Source of the DNA: Methanosaeta sp. PtaB.Bin039 | GTDB taxonomy: Archaea > Halobacteriota > Methanosarcinia > Methanotrichales > Methanotrichaceae | Assembly (NCBI GenBank): GCA_002067795.1 | Contig: MVQI01000048.1 | Coordinates: forward strand, 1-47,579 | DNA length: 47,579 bases | Direction: 5' to 3' | In this document: piece after piece, positions 32,441-41,399 of the stretch | Position numbering within the stretch: position 1 is the first letter of the stretch | Layout: each line of letters starts with the position of its first letter | The notes under the pieces: model-generated | Told to the model about the DNA's origin: nothing | What the model saw: only the letters and a program-made list of their open reading frames with translations | Database searches by the model: none | Made by a program: the position numbers and the translations under genes

Positions 32441-32989
32441 TCAGATCCTGCCACGGGCTACGATTCTCTGCAGGATCTCCGCCCAGTGAGCCTCGCAGAT
32501 CGCCCACCAGCCAAGGGTTTGCTTGGCAAGCTCCCGGGCGGCCGGGCAGAATGCATCGACCGCAAGGTGGTAGGGCATCTCCGGCAAAGGCGGATGCAGC
32601 GGGTATTTCCTGCAGGTGAGGGGGCGCACGGGGTATATGCGACAGCCCCTGTCCCTGCTAAAAAAAGGGCATGGCTGCTTAAGTATCCAGGTTTGGCTCT
32701 GATCGTCCCGCCGGCATAGCGATCGAAGCTTCTTTTTGGAGCCGATGAGGCGGGCGATCCGGTCGAAGTCTCCCTCCTCCAGGACGAGGCCAGCCCCGGG
32801 CGTGAAGCAACACCTTCCGCAGCGCTGGCAGCGAAATATCTCCCAAAACAGCTCGGTGCCCTCTGCAGTCTCGGCAAATCCGCTATCCTTGGCCGGCAGC
32901 GGGATCGCCATGTCGAATGGGACCTTCTGGCCGAGGTCGATTTGGCTGTGCTGCTCCTCCATCCTTTGCACCGACCAGTGTGGTCGCAT
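32441..32989 (-). CDS. YkgJ-family cysteine-rich metal-cluster protein
   Basis: UPF0153/YkgJ family, predicted zinc- or iron-sulfur-binding protein of unknown role. About 182 residues from the ATG at 32989. The marks are FRCQRCGRCCFTPG, PCPFF, GCRIYPVRPLTCRKYPLHP, and the late FCPAA cysteine. The frame stays open back to 33169, overlapping the next gene, but that N-terminal part (many Cys and Arg) does not resemble the family. ATG 32962 is an alternative. Convergent with the phosphatase gene. Confidence 0.75.
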   Translation of the reverse strand: MRPHWSVQRMEEQHSQIDLGQKVPFDMAIPLPAKDSGFAETAEGTELFWEIFRCQRCGRCCFTPGAGLVLEEGDFDRIARLIGSKKKLRSLCRRDDQSQTWILKQPCPFFSRDRGCRIYPVRPLTCRKYPLHPPLPEMPYHLAVDAFCPAARELAKQTLGWWAICEAHWAEILQRIVARGRI

Positions 32990-33137
32990 GGAGAGCAGAG
33001 GCGTATGCTCTCCCCGACGCTTCTCTCCCGGGCAGACGGTGCCGCAGAACCTGTGGCACAGGGCTTTGACCTGGTCCAGGCTCTGGGAGCGGCAGTCCCG
33101 GTCGGAGAATGGCAGCGACTTCGTTTGCGTCCCTCTC

Positions 33138-33506
33138 TTACCAGGGCACGATGTACACCATCTGCCCAACTTTCTTTCCTTTCAGCAGCTGACAGTGACG
33201 CAGCAAAGCAAACTGGTTCTCCGTCTCGCGGGCCGAAATTTCCAGCTCACTTGCCAGATCCTCTCTCGTGATCTCCCCGCGCTGCTTCACTATCTCATAC
33301 ATCTGCTTCTGAAGGTCGGTCAGCCCGTCGGTCCCTTTGAGCCCCTGGCTCTCCCGAAATATCAGCTTGGACCTCTCAGCCCAGGGGTCGCAGATCCTGA
33401 TTCTCTGGCTTCTCTCAATATAGCAATCCTCGCAGAAGGTCTGGCCCAGATGGGTGAAGCAGTCATCCTCTATGAGTTCCTTCTCACAACCCTGGCATTT
33501 CAGCAT
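33138..33506 (-). CDS. Small zinc-ribbon/winged-helix protein
   Basis: About 122 residues. The N-terminus is a LIM-like double zinc motif (MLKCQGCEKELI...GQTFCEDCYIERSQRIRICD), and residues about 60-115 are a winged helix (LTDLQKQMYEIVKQRGEITREDLASELEISARETENQFALLRHC). ATG 33506 is chosen: GGAG lies 8 bases before it, while the ATG at 33512 would be too close. A probable regulator that senses metal or redox state is only inference. Followed downstream by the YkgJ gene. Confidence 0.72.
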   Translation of the reverse strand: MLKCQGCEKELIEDDCFTHLGQTFCEDCYIERSQRIRICDPWAERSKLIFRESQGLKGTDGLTDLQKQMYEIVKQRGEITREDLASELEISARETENQFALLRHCQLLKGKKVGQMVYIVPW

Positions 33507-33654
33507 TTGCATCTCTCCTCTGAAATATTCAAGAGCAGCTTTTCCCGAGGATCTCGGGATCGCAAACATCGGTCAGCAGATCTGCATATGATACAGATCT
33601 CTCACACTTTTCCATCGGCTGCACCATCGTTTTGCCGCATCATCCAGAACCAAA

Positions 33655-34275
33655 TCATATAGCGGTCGGACCCCATCGGTATCGGTATGTGCAGACGGCC
33701 TTTCCTCCAGGTCCCCTGGCAGTGAACACAAGGGACAGGCTCTCCCCGTTGCTGCCCGCAGGCACAGCCCATGATAGCCTTCTCGAACCCCGAACAGCTC
33801 TTCCTTCCGAGGCCCATCCCTGGACGAAGGGCCAGCCACCGATGATGCCGCCGCTTTGCCCGGCTCGATAGCTGGCGGATAGTGCGGCATCGAATGACTT
33901 GGACCCGCAGCTCTGACTGGCCCTCATCTGAAAGCTGCCGTTTAGGGATAGCGTTGAGCCTGCCAGGAGGACTTGCGGCGGCTCCTCCCAGCTCAGATCA
34001 GCCATGACCTTGCCTTTGCAGCTGCCGCCTGCGCACGAGTCGTCCCAGGATGCAGAGGTGCTGGCCACGCTCCTGTTGAGGCTGACCAGGTGAGCAGGCC
34101 AGCAGGCGGAGTTGCCCTGGGCTACAGTCTCGTTGTCCACGCTTTGCAGGAGCCATCCCGGCAACGGGTGGCTGATCAGGTCCTGGGCAGTTGCCGGTGC
34201 AGAGCAGATAATCATGGCCAGAAGCATTGCCGCAGGCAGAGCCGCTCTTCGGCATGTCATATGCATATCTTTCAT
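33655..34275 (-). CDS. Secreted cysteine-containing hypothetical protein
   Basis: 206 residues. The N-terminal positive-then-hydrophobic segment (TCRRAALPAAMLLAMIICSAPATAQ) reads as a signal peptide cut near residue 32. The mature part is beta-rich with N-glycosylation-type sites (NET, NRS, NGS) and several cysteines (including DDSCAGGSCKGK, QSCGSK and a late C), likely disulfide-bonded. No recognised domain. The frame is open from a TTG at 34281; ATG 34275 is the preferred start. It lies just downstream of scpB on the same strand. Confidence 0.7.
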   Translation of the reverse strand: MKDMHMTCRRAALPAAMLLAMIICSAPATAQDLISHPLPGWLLQSVDNETVAQGNSACWPAHLVSLNRSVASTSASWDDSCAGGSCKGKVMADLSWEEPPQVLLAGSTLSLNGSFQMRASQSCGSKSFDAALSASYRAGQSGGIIGGWPFVQGWASEGRAVRGSRRLSWAVPAGSNGESLSLVFTARGPGGKAVCTYRYRWGPTAI

Positions 34276-34316
34276 CGTCAATTTGGGCTATTATGGGTTA
34301 TCTCATATCTTCCCCT

Positions 34317-35357
34317 TTACTTCTTCAGCAGGCCTTCGAGCAGGGCATCGCACCTCTGTCTGACCCTCTCCAGGATATCCATGGAGTAGTCCTGATGAGT
34401 TGGGATCTGGATCTCTGCCTCCGTGCCACGATAGTCTGGAGCTGCCGGGATACCCTCATCCGACACCGGTATGCGCAGATCCTCAGCAAGCTCCTGAACC
34501 AGGGCGCTTCGGGGCTGGACTGGCGGGCAGTCAGCCGCCATCTCGCGATAGTGAAGGAGCAGCGAGTCGACGTGTTCCAGGAATCCCTCAAGGTTGCCGC
34601 CCCGGCGGGCTGAGATCAGCTCTGCGCTCTCCTTGAGCTGGGACAGCGTGCCGGTCCTGGCCTCCAGCACCTCCCCCCGGTAGCTGGCCTTCACCAGCTC
34701 GGAATAGCCGGGGGAGACCACAAGAAGGTCGATCTCCATCATGCGATCCACGTCTTCAGGCTGGGGCCGGTAGGGGTTGACCACCAGATAGTCAAGGCCA
34801 AGGCGCAAGGCCAGGCTCTCGAACATGGGTGTGACCCCCAGGCCCCTGCGACCCTGGCCGATGGCCTGGCGGATCGCCTCTGGGCTCTCCGATTCCAGGC
34901 CGAAGTACTCGGCGAAGCCCCGCGTGGTGCAGAGCTCCCGGGTGCGCCCTTTCCTGGGCGCACTTATCAGCCCCATCCTCTCCAGCTCCCGGACGTGGTC
35001 GTATGCCTTGTTACCCCTCAGCCTGATAAGCTCGCTCTGGGGCAGGGGCTGGCGGTAGGCTATTACTGCCAGGGTGCGGATCAATGGGGCTTCAAGCTCC
35101 CGGGGAGCCACCGGTGCTACCAGAGGCGCCAGATCGGGACGTACCTGCATGACGAAACTGTCCTGAAAGGACCTGATCTCAAGCCCGCTGCACCGGTCAG
35201 ACCATCGGGCTGCCAGGGATGTGGCGGCGGACCTTGCTTCCTCCTCGGATAGGCCAGATAGATCGGCGAGCTCTCTTGCCGTCAGTGCCCGGCCTGCGGC
35301 GAAGAGGGCAGCCTCAACCAGAGCTCCGGCTTGCACTGACCGCTCCTTTAGATTCAT
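34317..35357 (-). CDS. scpB: Segregation and condensation protein B with long C-terminal extension
   Basis: Non-SMC kleisin-associated subunit of the SMC complex that organises chromosomes. 346 residues, whereas bacterial ScpB is about 190. Residues 1-185 carry the two winged-helix domains (EAALFAAGRALTARELADLSGLSEEEA, then TLAVIAYRQPLPQSELIRLRGNKAYDHVRELERMGLI), closing with TTRGFAEYFGLES. The extra 160 residues have no motif I recognise, with a hydrophobic EIDLLVVSPGYSELVKASYRGE stretch and helical rest. scpA and smc lie about 1.2-2 kb away on the same strand. Confidence 0.9.
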   Translation of the reverse strand: MNLKERSVQAGALVEAALFAAGRALTARELADLSGLSEEEARSAATSLAARWSDRCSGLEIRSFQDSFVMQVRPDLAPLVAPVAPRELEAPLIRTLAVIAYRQPLPQSELIRLRGNKAYDHVRELERMGLISAPRKGRTRELCTTRGFAEYFGLESESPEAIRQAIGQGRRGLGVTPMFESLALRLGLDYLVVNPYRPQPEDVDRMMEIDLLVVSPGYSELVKASYRGEVLEARTGTLSQLKESAELISARRGGNLEGFLEHVDSLLLHYREMAADCPPVQPRSALVQELAEDLRIPVSDEGIPAAPDYRGTEAEIQIPTHQDYSMDILERVRQRCDALLEGLLKK

Positions 35358-35374
35358 CTATTTAAGGATGAACA

Positions 35375-35458
35375 GTCCGGATCTAATAACTTGCCATCTG
35401 CTGCCCTGAAGTCTGGGCCAGCTCTTTTATCTTCGCGCTGCGAAATTAGGCAGAATTG
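35375..35458. promoter_or_regulatory. Divergent promoters of scpB and the membrane-protein gene
   Basis: Rightward, CTTTTATC near 35423-35430 predicts a start close to the ATG at 35459. Leftward, AGTTATTAG near 35390-35382 predicts scpB transcription near 35362. Confidence 0.35.
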
Positions 35459-35968
35459 ATGAGCTGCGAATTGCGGCAAGATCGTGCAGGAAGCGCTGGC
35501 CGGTCAGGGCTTGCCAGCCTGAGCGGCTTTCTGGCCAGCCCCGCCTTCTCCGCCCTGACCGTTGGCGTCCCATTCGCGGTGTTCAAGATGCTCCTTGGCT
35601 TGCTATGCTTGCGGATGGCAGCGGAAAATGCCTCCGACTTCCAGGCTGCCTTGGGCTGGCTGGCAATTGCCTGGGCGGCGGCTGATCTGATGATGAACCT
35701 CGTCCGGGCCGCTTTCTCCCTGGCCGGGAAAGACTCCCCGATAGAGTTCTGTCTCATCGCTCAGGCAGGGCGGCTTGCAGGCAGGCCGCGCTTATTCCTG
35801 GCTCTGGACACGGCGGTCTCTTTTGGCATAATATGCCTGGTGCTCTGGTCTGGCTGGATCAGGCGGCTGGAGGGTGCAGAGGTGTACCTGTGGTATGCCG
35901 CCACAACAGTCAACCTGATGGGGTTTGCCCTGCTGAACCTGGTCCTGGAGCTGATGCGGCGGGAGTGA
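35459..35968 (+). CDS. Integral membrane protein of unknown function
   Basis: 169 residues with four probable membrane segments: about 30-52 (FSALTVGVPFAVFKMLLGLLCLRM), 64-86, 112-132 (AVSFGIICLVLWSGW) and 145-165. No named family. ATG 35459 directly follows a TTG. It is the only gene between scpB and the DJ-1 gene and runs in the opposite direction to scpB, scpA and smc. Confidence 0.7.
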   Translation: MSCELRQDRAGSAGRSGLASLSGFLASPAFSALTVGVPFAVFKMLLGLLCLRMAAENASDFQAALGWLAIAWAAADLMMNLVRAAFSLAGKDSPIEFCLIAQAGRLAGRPRLFLALDTAVSFGIICLVLWSGWIRRLEGAEVYLWYAATTVNLMGFALLNLVLELMRRE

Positions 35969-36043
35969 TGCGATATCGAGTCCTATCTTCGGCTGGAAAA
36001 GTTCATTTAAATCGATTAGCTTTGTCTATATGGTGGGATTGGA

Positions 36044-36592
36044 ATGAAGGTGCTGATACCTCTGGCAGAGGGGTTCGAGGAGGTGGAGTTCGTGACGGTG
36101 CTGGACATCTTGCGCCGGGCGGAGATTGAGGTGGTTACAGCAGCGCTGATAAAAAGCCCTGTGGAAGGGGCCCATAAGCTGAAGGTGATGGCCGACACTA
36201 CACTGGATCAGGTGCATGCGGCCGATTTCGATGCCCTGGTGCTTCCGGGAGGCTTTCCAGGGTTCGTCAACCTGGGCAATGACAGGAGGGTCGTCTCCCT
36301 GGTGAAGGAGATGGACCGTGCCGGCAAGTGGATTGCAGCCATCTGCGGCGCTCCATCAGTGCTGGTGCTGGCAGGGGTGCTGAAAGGCCGGACCGCCACG
36401 GTCAATCCGGCTGGAATAGAACAGGTCTCGTCATGCGCCACATACTCCCCTCAACGGGTCGTAGTGGACGGCAGGCTGGTCACCAGCCAGGCAGTGGGAA
36501 CCGCACTTGAGTTTGCTCTCAGGCTGGTCGAGCTGTGGGCAGGCAGGGAGAGGGCCAAGAAGATTCAGGCTGCTGTCCTGGCCAGGGTCTGA
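36044..36592 (+). CDS. DJ-1/PfpI family protein
   Basis: 182 residues of the DJ-1/PfpI fold. The nucleophile C101 sits in the elbow AAICGAPSVL; a glutamate (E15 in FEEVEF) and the LPGGFPG loop complete the conserved pocket. Relatives act as glyoxalase/deglycase, chaperone or, in other subgroups, protease; a deglycase/glyoxalase III-like role is most likely but unproven. A TTTAAATC element near 36006 gives a short leader. Convergent with scpA, whose stop is 10 bases away. Confidence 0.9.
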   Translation: MKVLIPLAEGFEEVEFVTVLDILRRAEIEVVTAALIKSPVEGAHKLKVMADTTLDQVHAADFDALVLPGGFPGFVNLGNDRRVVSLVKEMDRAGKWIAAICGAPSVLVLAGVLKGRTATVNPAGIEQVSSCATYSPQRVVVDGRLVTSQAVGTALEFALRLVELWAGRERAKKIQAAVLARV

Positions 36593-36602
36593 AAAGAGAT
36601 CC

Positions 36603-37301
36603 CTATCTGTCCTCTTCGCCTTTTCCGTTTGGCCTGGTTATGAAGAGGTCTCCAAAAATCTCTTCCTGGTCCAGCCAGACCCTGTGCCGGTGAGCCATGA
36701 ACAGGAGCGAGACGTAGTTCATCACCAAGTCGCCCTCAACCTCTTCGAGACCGACCCTCTCACGCCCTTCGAGGAGCTCCTCTATCATGGGGATCAGGGA
36801 TTGGATGCGTTCCTCCACCCCTTCCTCGTGAGAGAGGTCCACGATCTCGTCCTCCGGCTCCGGCCAGCTCTTGCGCACCAGCCGGCGGCGGCCAACCATC
36901 TCCGCTTTCTTGAGCTCTGTTATCAGCTCGTCAAGGGTCACCGGTCGCTTTGTGCGGCGCCGCACCGGCGGCCTGGGCAGGGCATATGCGCGCTCGTCAG
37001 GCTCTTCCTCCATGATCGGTTCGGGTTCCGGCTCCTCTGGCCCGGCCTCCTTCTCCTCCAGGGAGTCGGATTTCATGCGGAGCAGGATGGCTGCGTAGAG
37101 GAGGGTTCGGGCCGGGACCCGCAAGTCCTGCCGCTCCAGTGTGTCGATGTAAGCCAAAAAGCGGTCTGTGGTGATCACTATGTCGATATCCCAGGGATCG
37201 ACCTCCCCTCGCCTGGCCAGCTCCACCAAGACCTCCGCCGGGTCGCTCTGATCCAGGCCGGCCAGGTCGCTCTCGATCCTGTTGAGGCGCTCGTCTGTCA
37301 T
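36603..37301 (-). CDS. scpA: Segregation and condensation protein A (kleisin)
   Basis: Kleisin subunit that bridges SMC heads. 232 residues: the N-terminal helical domain holds RRGEVDPWDIDIVITTDRFLAYID and the LRVPARTLLYAAILLRMKSD core. A middle acidic/proline-rich linker (about 80-130, EEKEAGPEEPEPEPIMEEEPDE) follows, and a C-terminal winged helix ends in YVSLLFMAHRHRVWLDQEEIFGDLFI. It is 61 bases downstream of smc on the same strand, so smc-scpA form an operon. Confidence 0.92.
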   Translation of the reverse strand: MTDERLNRIESDLAGLDQSDPAEVLVELARRGEVDPWDIDIVITTDRFLAYIDTLERQDLRVPARTLLYAAILLRMKSDSLEEKEAGPEEPEPEPIMEEEPDERAYALPRPPVRRRTKRPVTLDELITELKKAEMVGRRRLVRKSWPEPEDEIVDLSHEEGVEERIQSLIPMIEELLEGRERVGLEEVEGDLVMNYVSLLFMAHRHRVWLDQEEIFGDLFITRPNGKGEEDR

Positions 37302-37362
37302 CTCCTGCCCCCAGGTCCGATCCGGACGCCTCGATCCCGGTTCCTAATAGCTGGATCCCTTC

Positions 37363-40300
37363 TCATGGAGTCACCTGGCATATCTCCTGGCCAGCTCGAG
37401 CCGTCTCATCCCGGCTGCTGCGAGGGTCCCGGTAGATTCCTGTGATGCTGCTGATATTCTTCTCCTGCATCGCCACGCCGACCGTATATCGGGCCTGCAT
37501 GATCATTGGGCGTCGCAGGGAGACCACGATGAACTGGGCCTGCTCGGATATCCGGTGGATCAGCCTGGCTACCTTGTCGGCGTTGGACCCGTCAAGGAAC
37601 ATGTCGATCTCGTCCATGGCGTAGAACGGGGCTGGACGATGGCGTTGAATAGCGAATATGAAGCTGAGGGCAGTCAGGCTCTTCTCGCCTCCTGACATGG
37701 CTTCCAGACGGTGGAATACCTTTCCTGCCGGGCGGGCCTTTATTGTCATCCCCCCGCTCAGGGGATCCTCCCTGCTCTCTAAGATGAGCTCGCCGTCGCC
37801 ACCTGACAGATCCCTGAAGATCTGCTGGAAATTGCCGTTGATGCTCTCGAAGCTGGCCAGGAAAGCCTCCTTCTTCATCAGGTCGTAACGCTCGAGCTTC
37901 TCTATGATCGTGTCCCGTTCCCTGTTGAGGGTGCTGCGGCGCTCGTCCAGCACCCGGAACCTGGTGTCGACCCGATCGTACTCCTCTATGGCCAGCATGT
38001 TTATGGGCTCCAGATCCTGCATCGCCTGCTCAAGCGCACGGATCTTGTGGGCAACGGTCTCGCTCCTGGGCGGCTCCTCATCCAGGGAGACACCGGCAGC
38101 CGATATCTCCTGCCTGAGCTGTTCCACCTGGCTCCTGGTCTCCGAGGCCGCTCCGCTAGCAGCCGCCGACCGGGCCTCGAGGCGGTCCAGATCTCTCTCA
38201 ACCTGATCGATCTCCCTCTCGAGGGCCAGCATTCTCTCCACGAGCTCGCCCTTCTCTCCCTTCAGGCCCTTCAGCTCCTTCTCCAGGGCCCGCTCCTTCT
38301 CTCCGATCTCCAGCAGCGAGCCGCGCAGCTCGCCTATCCTGGAGACCGCCGCCCGGCGCAGCTCGGTTGCCTCAAGCCTCTGCGCCTCCAGCCCGTCCCT
38401 GCGGGCCGACGCCTCATCCAGCCTGGCAGCAGTCCCCTCCTCCCGCAGCCTTTCCCTCACCAGCTCTGCCTCGATCTGTGCTGCCCTGGACTCCTGGCGG
38501 CGGGCTTCAGCCTCGTCGCTCTCCGCCTCTGCGGTCAGCTCCGGTATGCGAGAGCCGGCCATCTCCCTCTCGAGCCCTGCCTGCTCGTCCGAGAGACGTG
38601 ATATCTGGGCCTGCAGGGCATCTATCTCCTCCTCCTGGGCATCCAGACGTCCTCGCATATCAGCAGCTGCCTTTTCCATCTCCTCGAGCCTCTCCCTTTT
38701 TTCGGCAAGCGCCCTCTCCAGTCTGGGCCGCACTGCCTGGCATTCCTCACGGCGCACGGTCTTGGATGCCATCTCCCTGGAAATATCCTCGGATTGGCGT
38801 TTGAGCGCGGAGAGCCGTCCCTCTATCCCGTCCATCCGGTCCAGGAGCTCTCCTCTGAGGTGATCGGATGAGGAGATCCTCTCGGTGATCTCCAGGAGGC
38901 GCTGGTTCTCGTCTGCGGCGAACTTGAGCCGGGACTTGTAATGTCCTCCTGTCATGGCCCCGCTTCTCTCCACCAGCTCCCCATCCAGGGTGACCATGCG
39001 GTAGCGGCCCATCAGCTGCCTGGCAACGGCCAGGCTCTCTACGACAAGCGTGTCTCTGAAAACGTACCAGAAGGCCGGATAGAACTTCTTGTCGAACTTC
39101 ACCAGGTTGAGGGCGTACTCCACCACTCCGGGCCGCGACGGCAGGGACGGCAGTGATCCGCGCTCCATTTTATTCAGCGGCAAGAAGGTGGCACGCCCGA
39201 TCTGAGACCTCTTCAGGTAGTCTATGGCCATCGAGGCGTCCTCGTCGCTCTCTGCCACCAGGCTCTGCATCCTGGCCCCTGCAGCTATCTCGAGAGCGGC
39301 TGAGTACTGCGGGTCAACCTCTCCGAGGTCGGCTATTGTCCCATGCAGACCTTTGAGGATATCGCGCTGCATCGCCGAGCGGGCAGCCTCCACCGCCTTG
39401 CTGTATCCGGCCCTCTCCTCCACAGCTCGCATCTGGGCCTCCACACGGGCGTACTCGGTCTGAAGGCGCTGCATGGAACGCTCAGTCTCAGAGACTTCCC
39501 TCTTGAGGCGCAGTCTGGAAGACTCAAGATCGCTCCTCTCCTTCTCCACCTCCAGCATGCTTCGCCCCAGACCTTCCAGGTCTGCCTCAAGCTGGGCAGA
39601 CTCCTGCTCAGCTGTGGCGATGCTCTCATTGGCCTCCTCGGTTGCCCGGCCCAGCTCCTCCCTCTCAAGCGACATGCGACGCAGAGTATCCAAGAGACGG
39701 TCCTGTTCCCGTATCAAGTCGGCCTTGCTGGACTTGGCCGCCTCCTTCTCCTGAAGGAGCGCGGCCAGCCGGTCTCGCCGTCCGGCGTGCTGGCAATCGG
39801 CCTGGGCCAGGATCTGGCGGGCCGATTCTGCCTTCTGGGCCCAGTCCTCCTTCTCGCCACGGACGCTGGCCAAGCGTATCTCCGTCATCCTGAGGTTCTC
39901 GGAGATGGTCAAAAGCTCGCCTTGCAGCCTGCTGATCTCCAGGTAGCAGGCGCTGCGGGATTTCTCAATCCCGGACAGGTCCCGGTCCAGGCTCTCTATC
40001 CTGGCCTCCTGGCGGGCGATCTCTCCTTTGACCTCCTCGCCGGAGCGCTTCGCCTCGAGCAGCTGGTCCTCTCCGGTGTCGCTGATTTTGGTGTTGATGG
40101 CTGCCAGCCCCATCTCAGCCTGGAGCAGGCTTTGCCGTTTCTGGGCCAGGCTGGCTGCCAGCTCCTCCCTCTCTGCTCCCAGGGCAGCCGACTCCTCCTC
40201 CAGGCCTCTTAAGTCCGACTCCGACTCCTTCAGCCTTGCCAGGAGCAGGAAGGCCTCCTGCCTGCGGCGTTCTTCCCGATGTGCCCGGTAGGACAGTGCC

Positions 40301-40938
40301 CTGTCCCGTTCGGTCTTCAGCCTTCCGAGCTGGGACCCCACCTCCTCCAGGATGACATCCACCCTGCCTATGCGCTCCCTGACCACGTCCAGTTCATCCA
40401 TGGCCTTGCGCTTCTTCTCCTCGAACTCGGCAACCCCGGCTATCTCGTCGATTATGCGCCTTCGCTCCACAGGCGTCATCTCGATGATACGTGTGACGTC
40501 TCCCTGCATCACGACGTTGTAGCCTTCAGGAGTGATGCCGGCCCGTGCCAGGTGGTCTGATAGCTCGGTCTGGGTTACCTGCTTTCCATTGAAGTAATAT
40601 GCTGCGTGGTACTTTTCGCCGTTGACCTTGATCTTGCGGGAGATCTCGATCTCGTCCATATCGATGGGCATGGTGCGTGAGGTGTTGTCCAGGCGGACAG
40701 TTACCTGGGCAAAATCCGGGTTCTTGCCGTCGGCACTCTTGTAGATGAGATCCGGCAGCCGCTCTGCTCGCATTGCCCGGGAGCTGCTCAGGCAGAGGGC
40801 AAACAGGAGGGCGTCCACGATATTGGACTTGCCGCTGCCGTTGGGGCCGGTCACCACGATGAAGTCCTTCTTCAGCGGTATGATGGCCCTCTTGCCAAAG
40901 GATTTGAAGTTCTTAAGCTCGATCTCCTTGACGTGCAA
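37363..40938 (-). CDS. smc: Chromosome segregation protein SMC
   Basis: ATPase that compacts and segregates chromosomes. 1191 residues in the canonical order: head with P-loop GPNGSGKSN at 31-39, a long coiled coil, the hinge near 500-680 (GLHGTIADLGEVDPQYSAALEIAAGARMQ and the GGHYKS end), the second coiled coil, and the ABC signature MSGGEKSLTALSFIFA with Walker B FYAMDEID near 1105-1115. Normal length, no interruption. The ATG at 40938 is the only sensible start. It leads the smc-scpA pair. Confidence 0.96.
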   Translation of the reverse strand: MHVKEIELKNFKSFGKRAIIPLKKDFIVVTGPNGSGKSNIVDALLFALCLSSSRAMRAERLPDLIYKSADGKNPDFAQVTVRLDNTSRTMPIDMDEIEISRKIKVNGEKYHAAYYFNGKQVTQTELSDHLARAGITPEGYNVVMQGDVTRIIEMTPVERRRIIDEIAGVAEFEEKKRKAMDELDVVRERIGRVDVILEEVGSQLGRLKTERDRALSYRAHREERRRQEAFLLLARLKESESDLRGLEEESAALGAEREELAASLAQKRQSLLQAEMGLAAINTKISDTGEDQLLEAKRSGEEVKGEIARQEARIESLDRDLSGIEKSRSACYLEISRLQGELLTISENLRMTEIRLASVRGEKEDWAQKAESARQILAQADCQHAGRRDRLAALLQEKEAAKSSKADLIREQDRLLDTLRRMSLEREELGRATEEANESIATAEQESAQLEADLEGLGRSMLEVEKERSDLESSRLRLKREVSETERSMQRLQTEYARVEAQMRAVEERAGYSKAVEAARSAMQRDILKGLHGTIADLGEVDPQYSAALEIAAGARMQSLVAESDEDASMAIDYLKRSQIGRATFLPLNKMERGSLPSLPSRPGVVEYALNLVKFDKKFYPAFWYVFRDTLVVESLAVARQLMGRYRMVTLDGELVERSGAMTGGHYKSRLKFAADENQRLLEITERISSSDHLRGELLDRMDGIEGRLSALKRQSEDISREMASKTVRREECQAVRPRLERALAEKRERLEEMEKAAADMRGRLDAQEEEIDALQAQISRLSDEQAGLEREMAGSRIPELTAEAESDEAEARRQESRAAQIEAELVRERLREEGTAARLDEASARRDGLEAQRLEATELRRAAVSRIGELRGSLLEIGEKERALEKELKGLKGEKGELVERMLALEREIDQVERDLDRLEARSAAASGAASETRSQVEQLRQEISAAGVSLDEEPPRSETVAHKIRALEQAMQDLEPINMLAIEEYDRVDTRFRVLDERRSTLNRERDTIIEKLERYDLMKKEAFLASFESINGNFQQIFRDLSGGDGELILESREDPLSGGMTIKARPAGKVFHRLEAMSGGEKSLTALSFIFAIQRHRPAPFYAMDEIDMFLDGSNADKVARLIHRISEQAQFIVVSLRRPMIMQARYTVGVAMQEKNISSITGIYRDPRSSRDETARAGQEICQVTP

Positions 40939-41399
40939 GCCTACTCCTCAGATACCTGTATCCGGCCTGATGCCGGCGATCTCCAAAGCCCCATCCCAAG
41001 TCCCCGCAGAAAGCTCTCCCGCGACGATGCCATGATCGCGGCCGGATTTCAAACTTTGATCTATTCGGCACCAGATATACCTATTCATAAGAGCATCCCG
41101 TGCAGCATTGCCATGTCGGTCTGCTGACCGGCATGCCCAACCATTAGCTACTCCTCCTTTCTCATTCCTTTTTCAAGATATTAAGATTTTCTGCTATGCC
41201 GAGCAGGCACGGCCAGGATACGCCTCAGGAGCCCCAGGCCCCGGGATGTCTCGCATCAGCCGGCGATTTCTACCTAGACAGGGTCGCGCACTCGTGCATG
41301 GGGGTATTTGGCTGGGAAAGAAAGGCTGTCGCAAGAATGAGGATGGTGGTGACTTTCTGGGAGGATTATTTAATTCATGGATCTACACTCTATTCCCTG
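40939..41399. other. Intergenic region upstream of smc and of the antiporter gene
   Basis: Facing right, GATTATTTAATTC at about 41361-41373 predicts an antiporter transcript starting near 41395. Leftward promoter candidates for smc (such as GGTATATC near 41085) are weak. No gene is supported; the open frame from 41196 is explained under the antiporter. Confidence 0.35.

Noticed and set aside
32990-33169. Extended N-terminus of the YkgJ-family protein
   Set aside because: It overlaps the neighbouring gene and lacks family likeness. The ATG at 32989 is preferred.
37442-40560. Many long plus-strand frames opposite smc
   Set aside because: They are mirror frames caused by GC-rich coiled-coil codons and have no independent motif.
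41196-41399. Extended N-terminus of the CaCA antiporter
   Set aside because: The 68 added residues show no family likeness, and a TATA-like element lies inside this stretch, pointing to a start at 41400.
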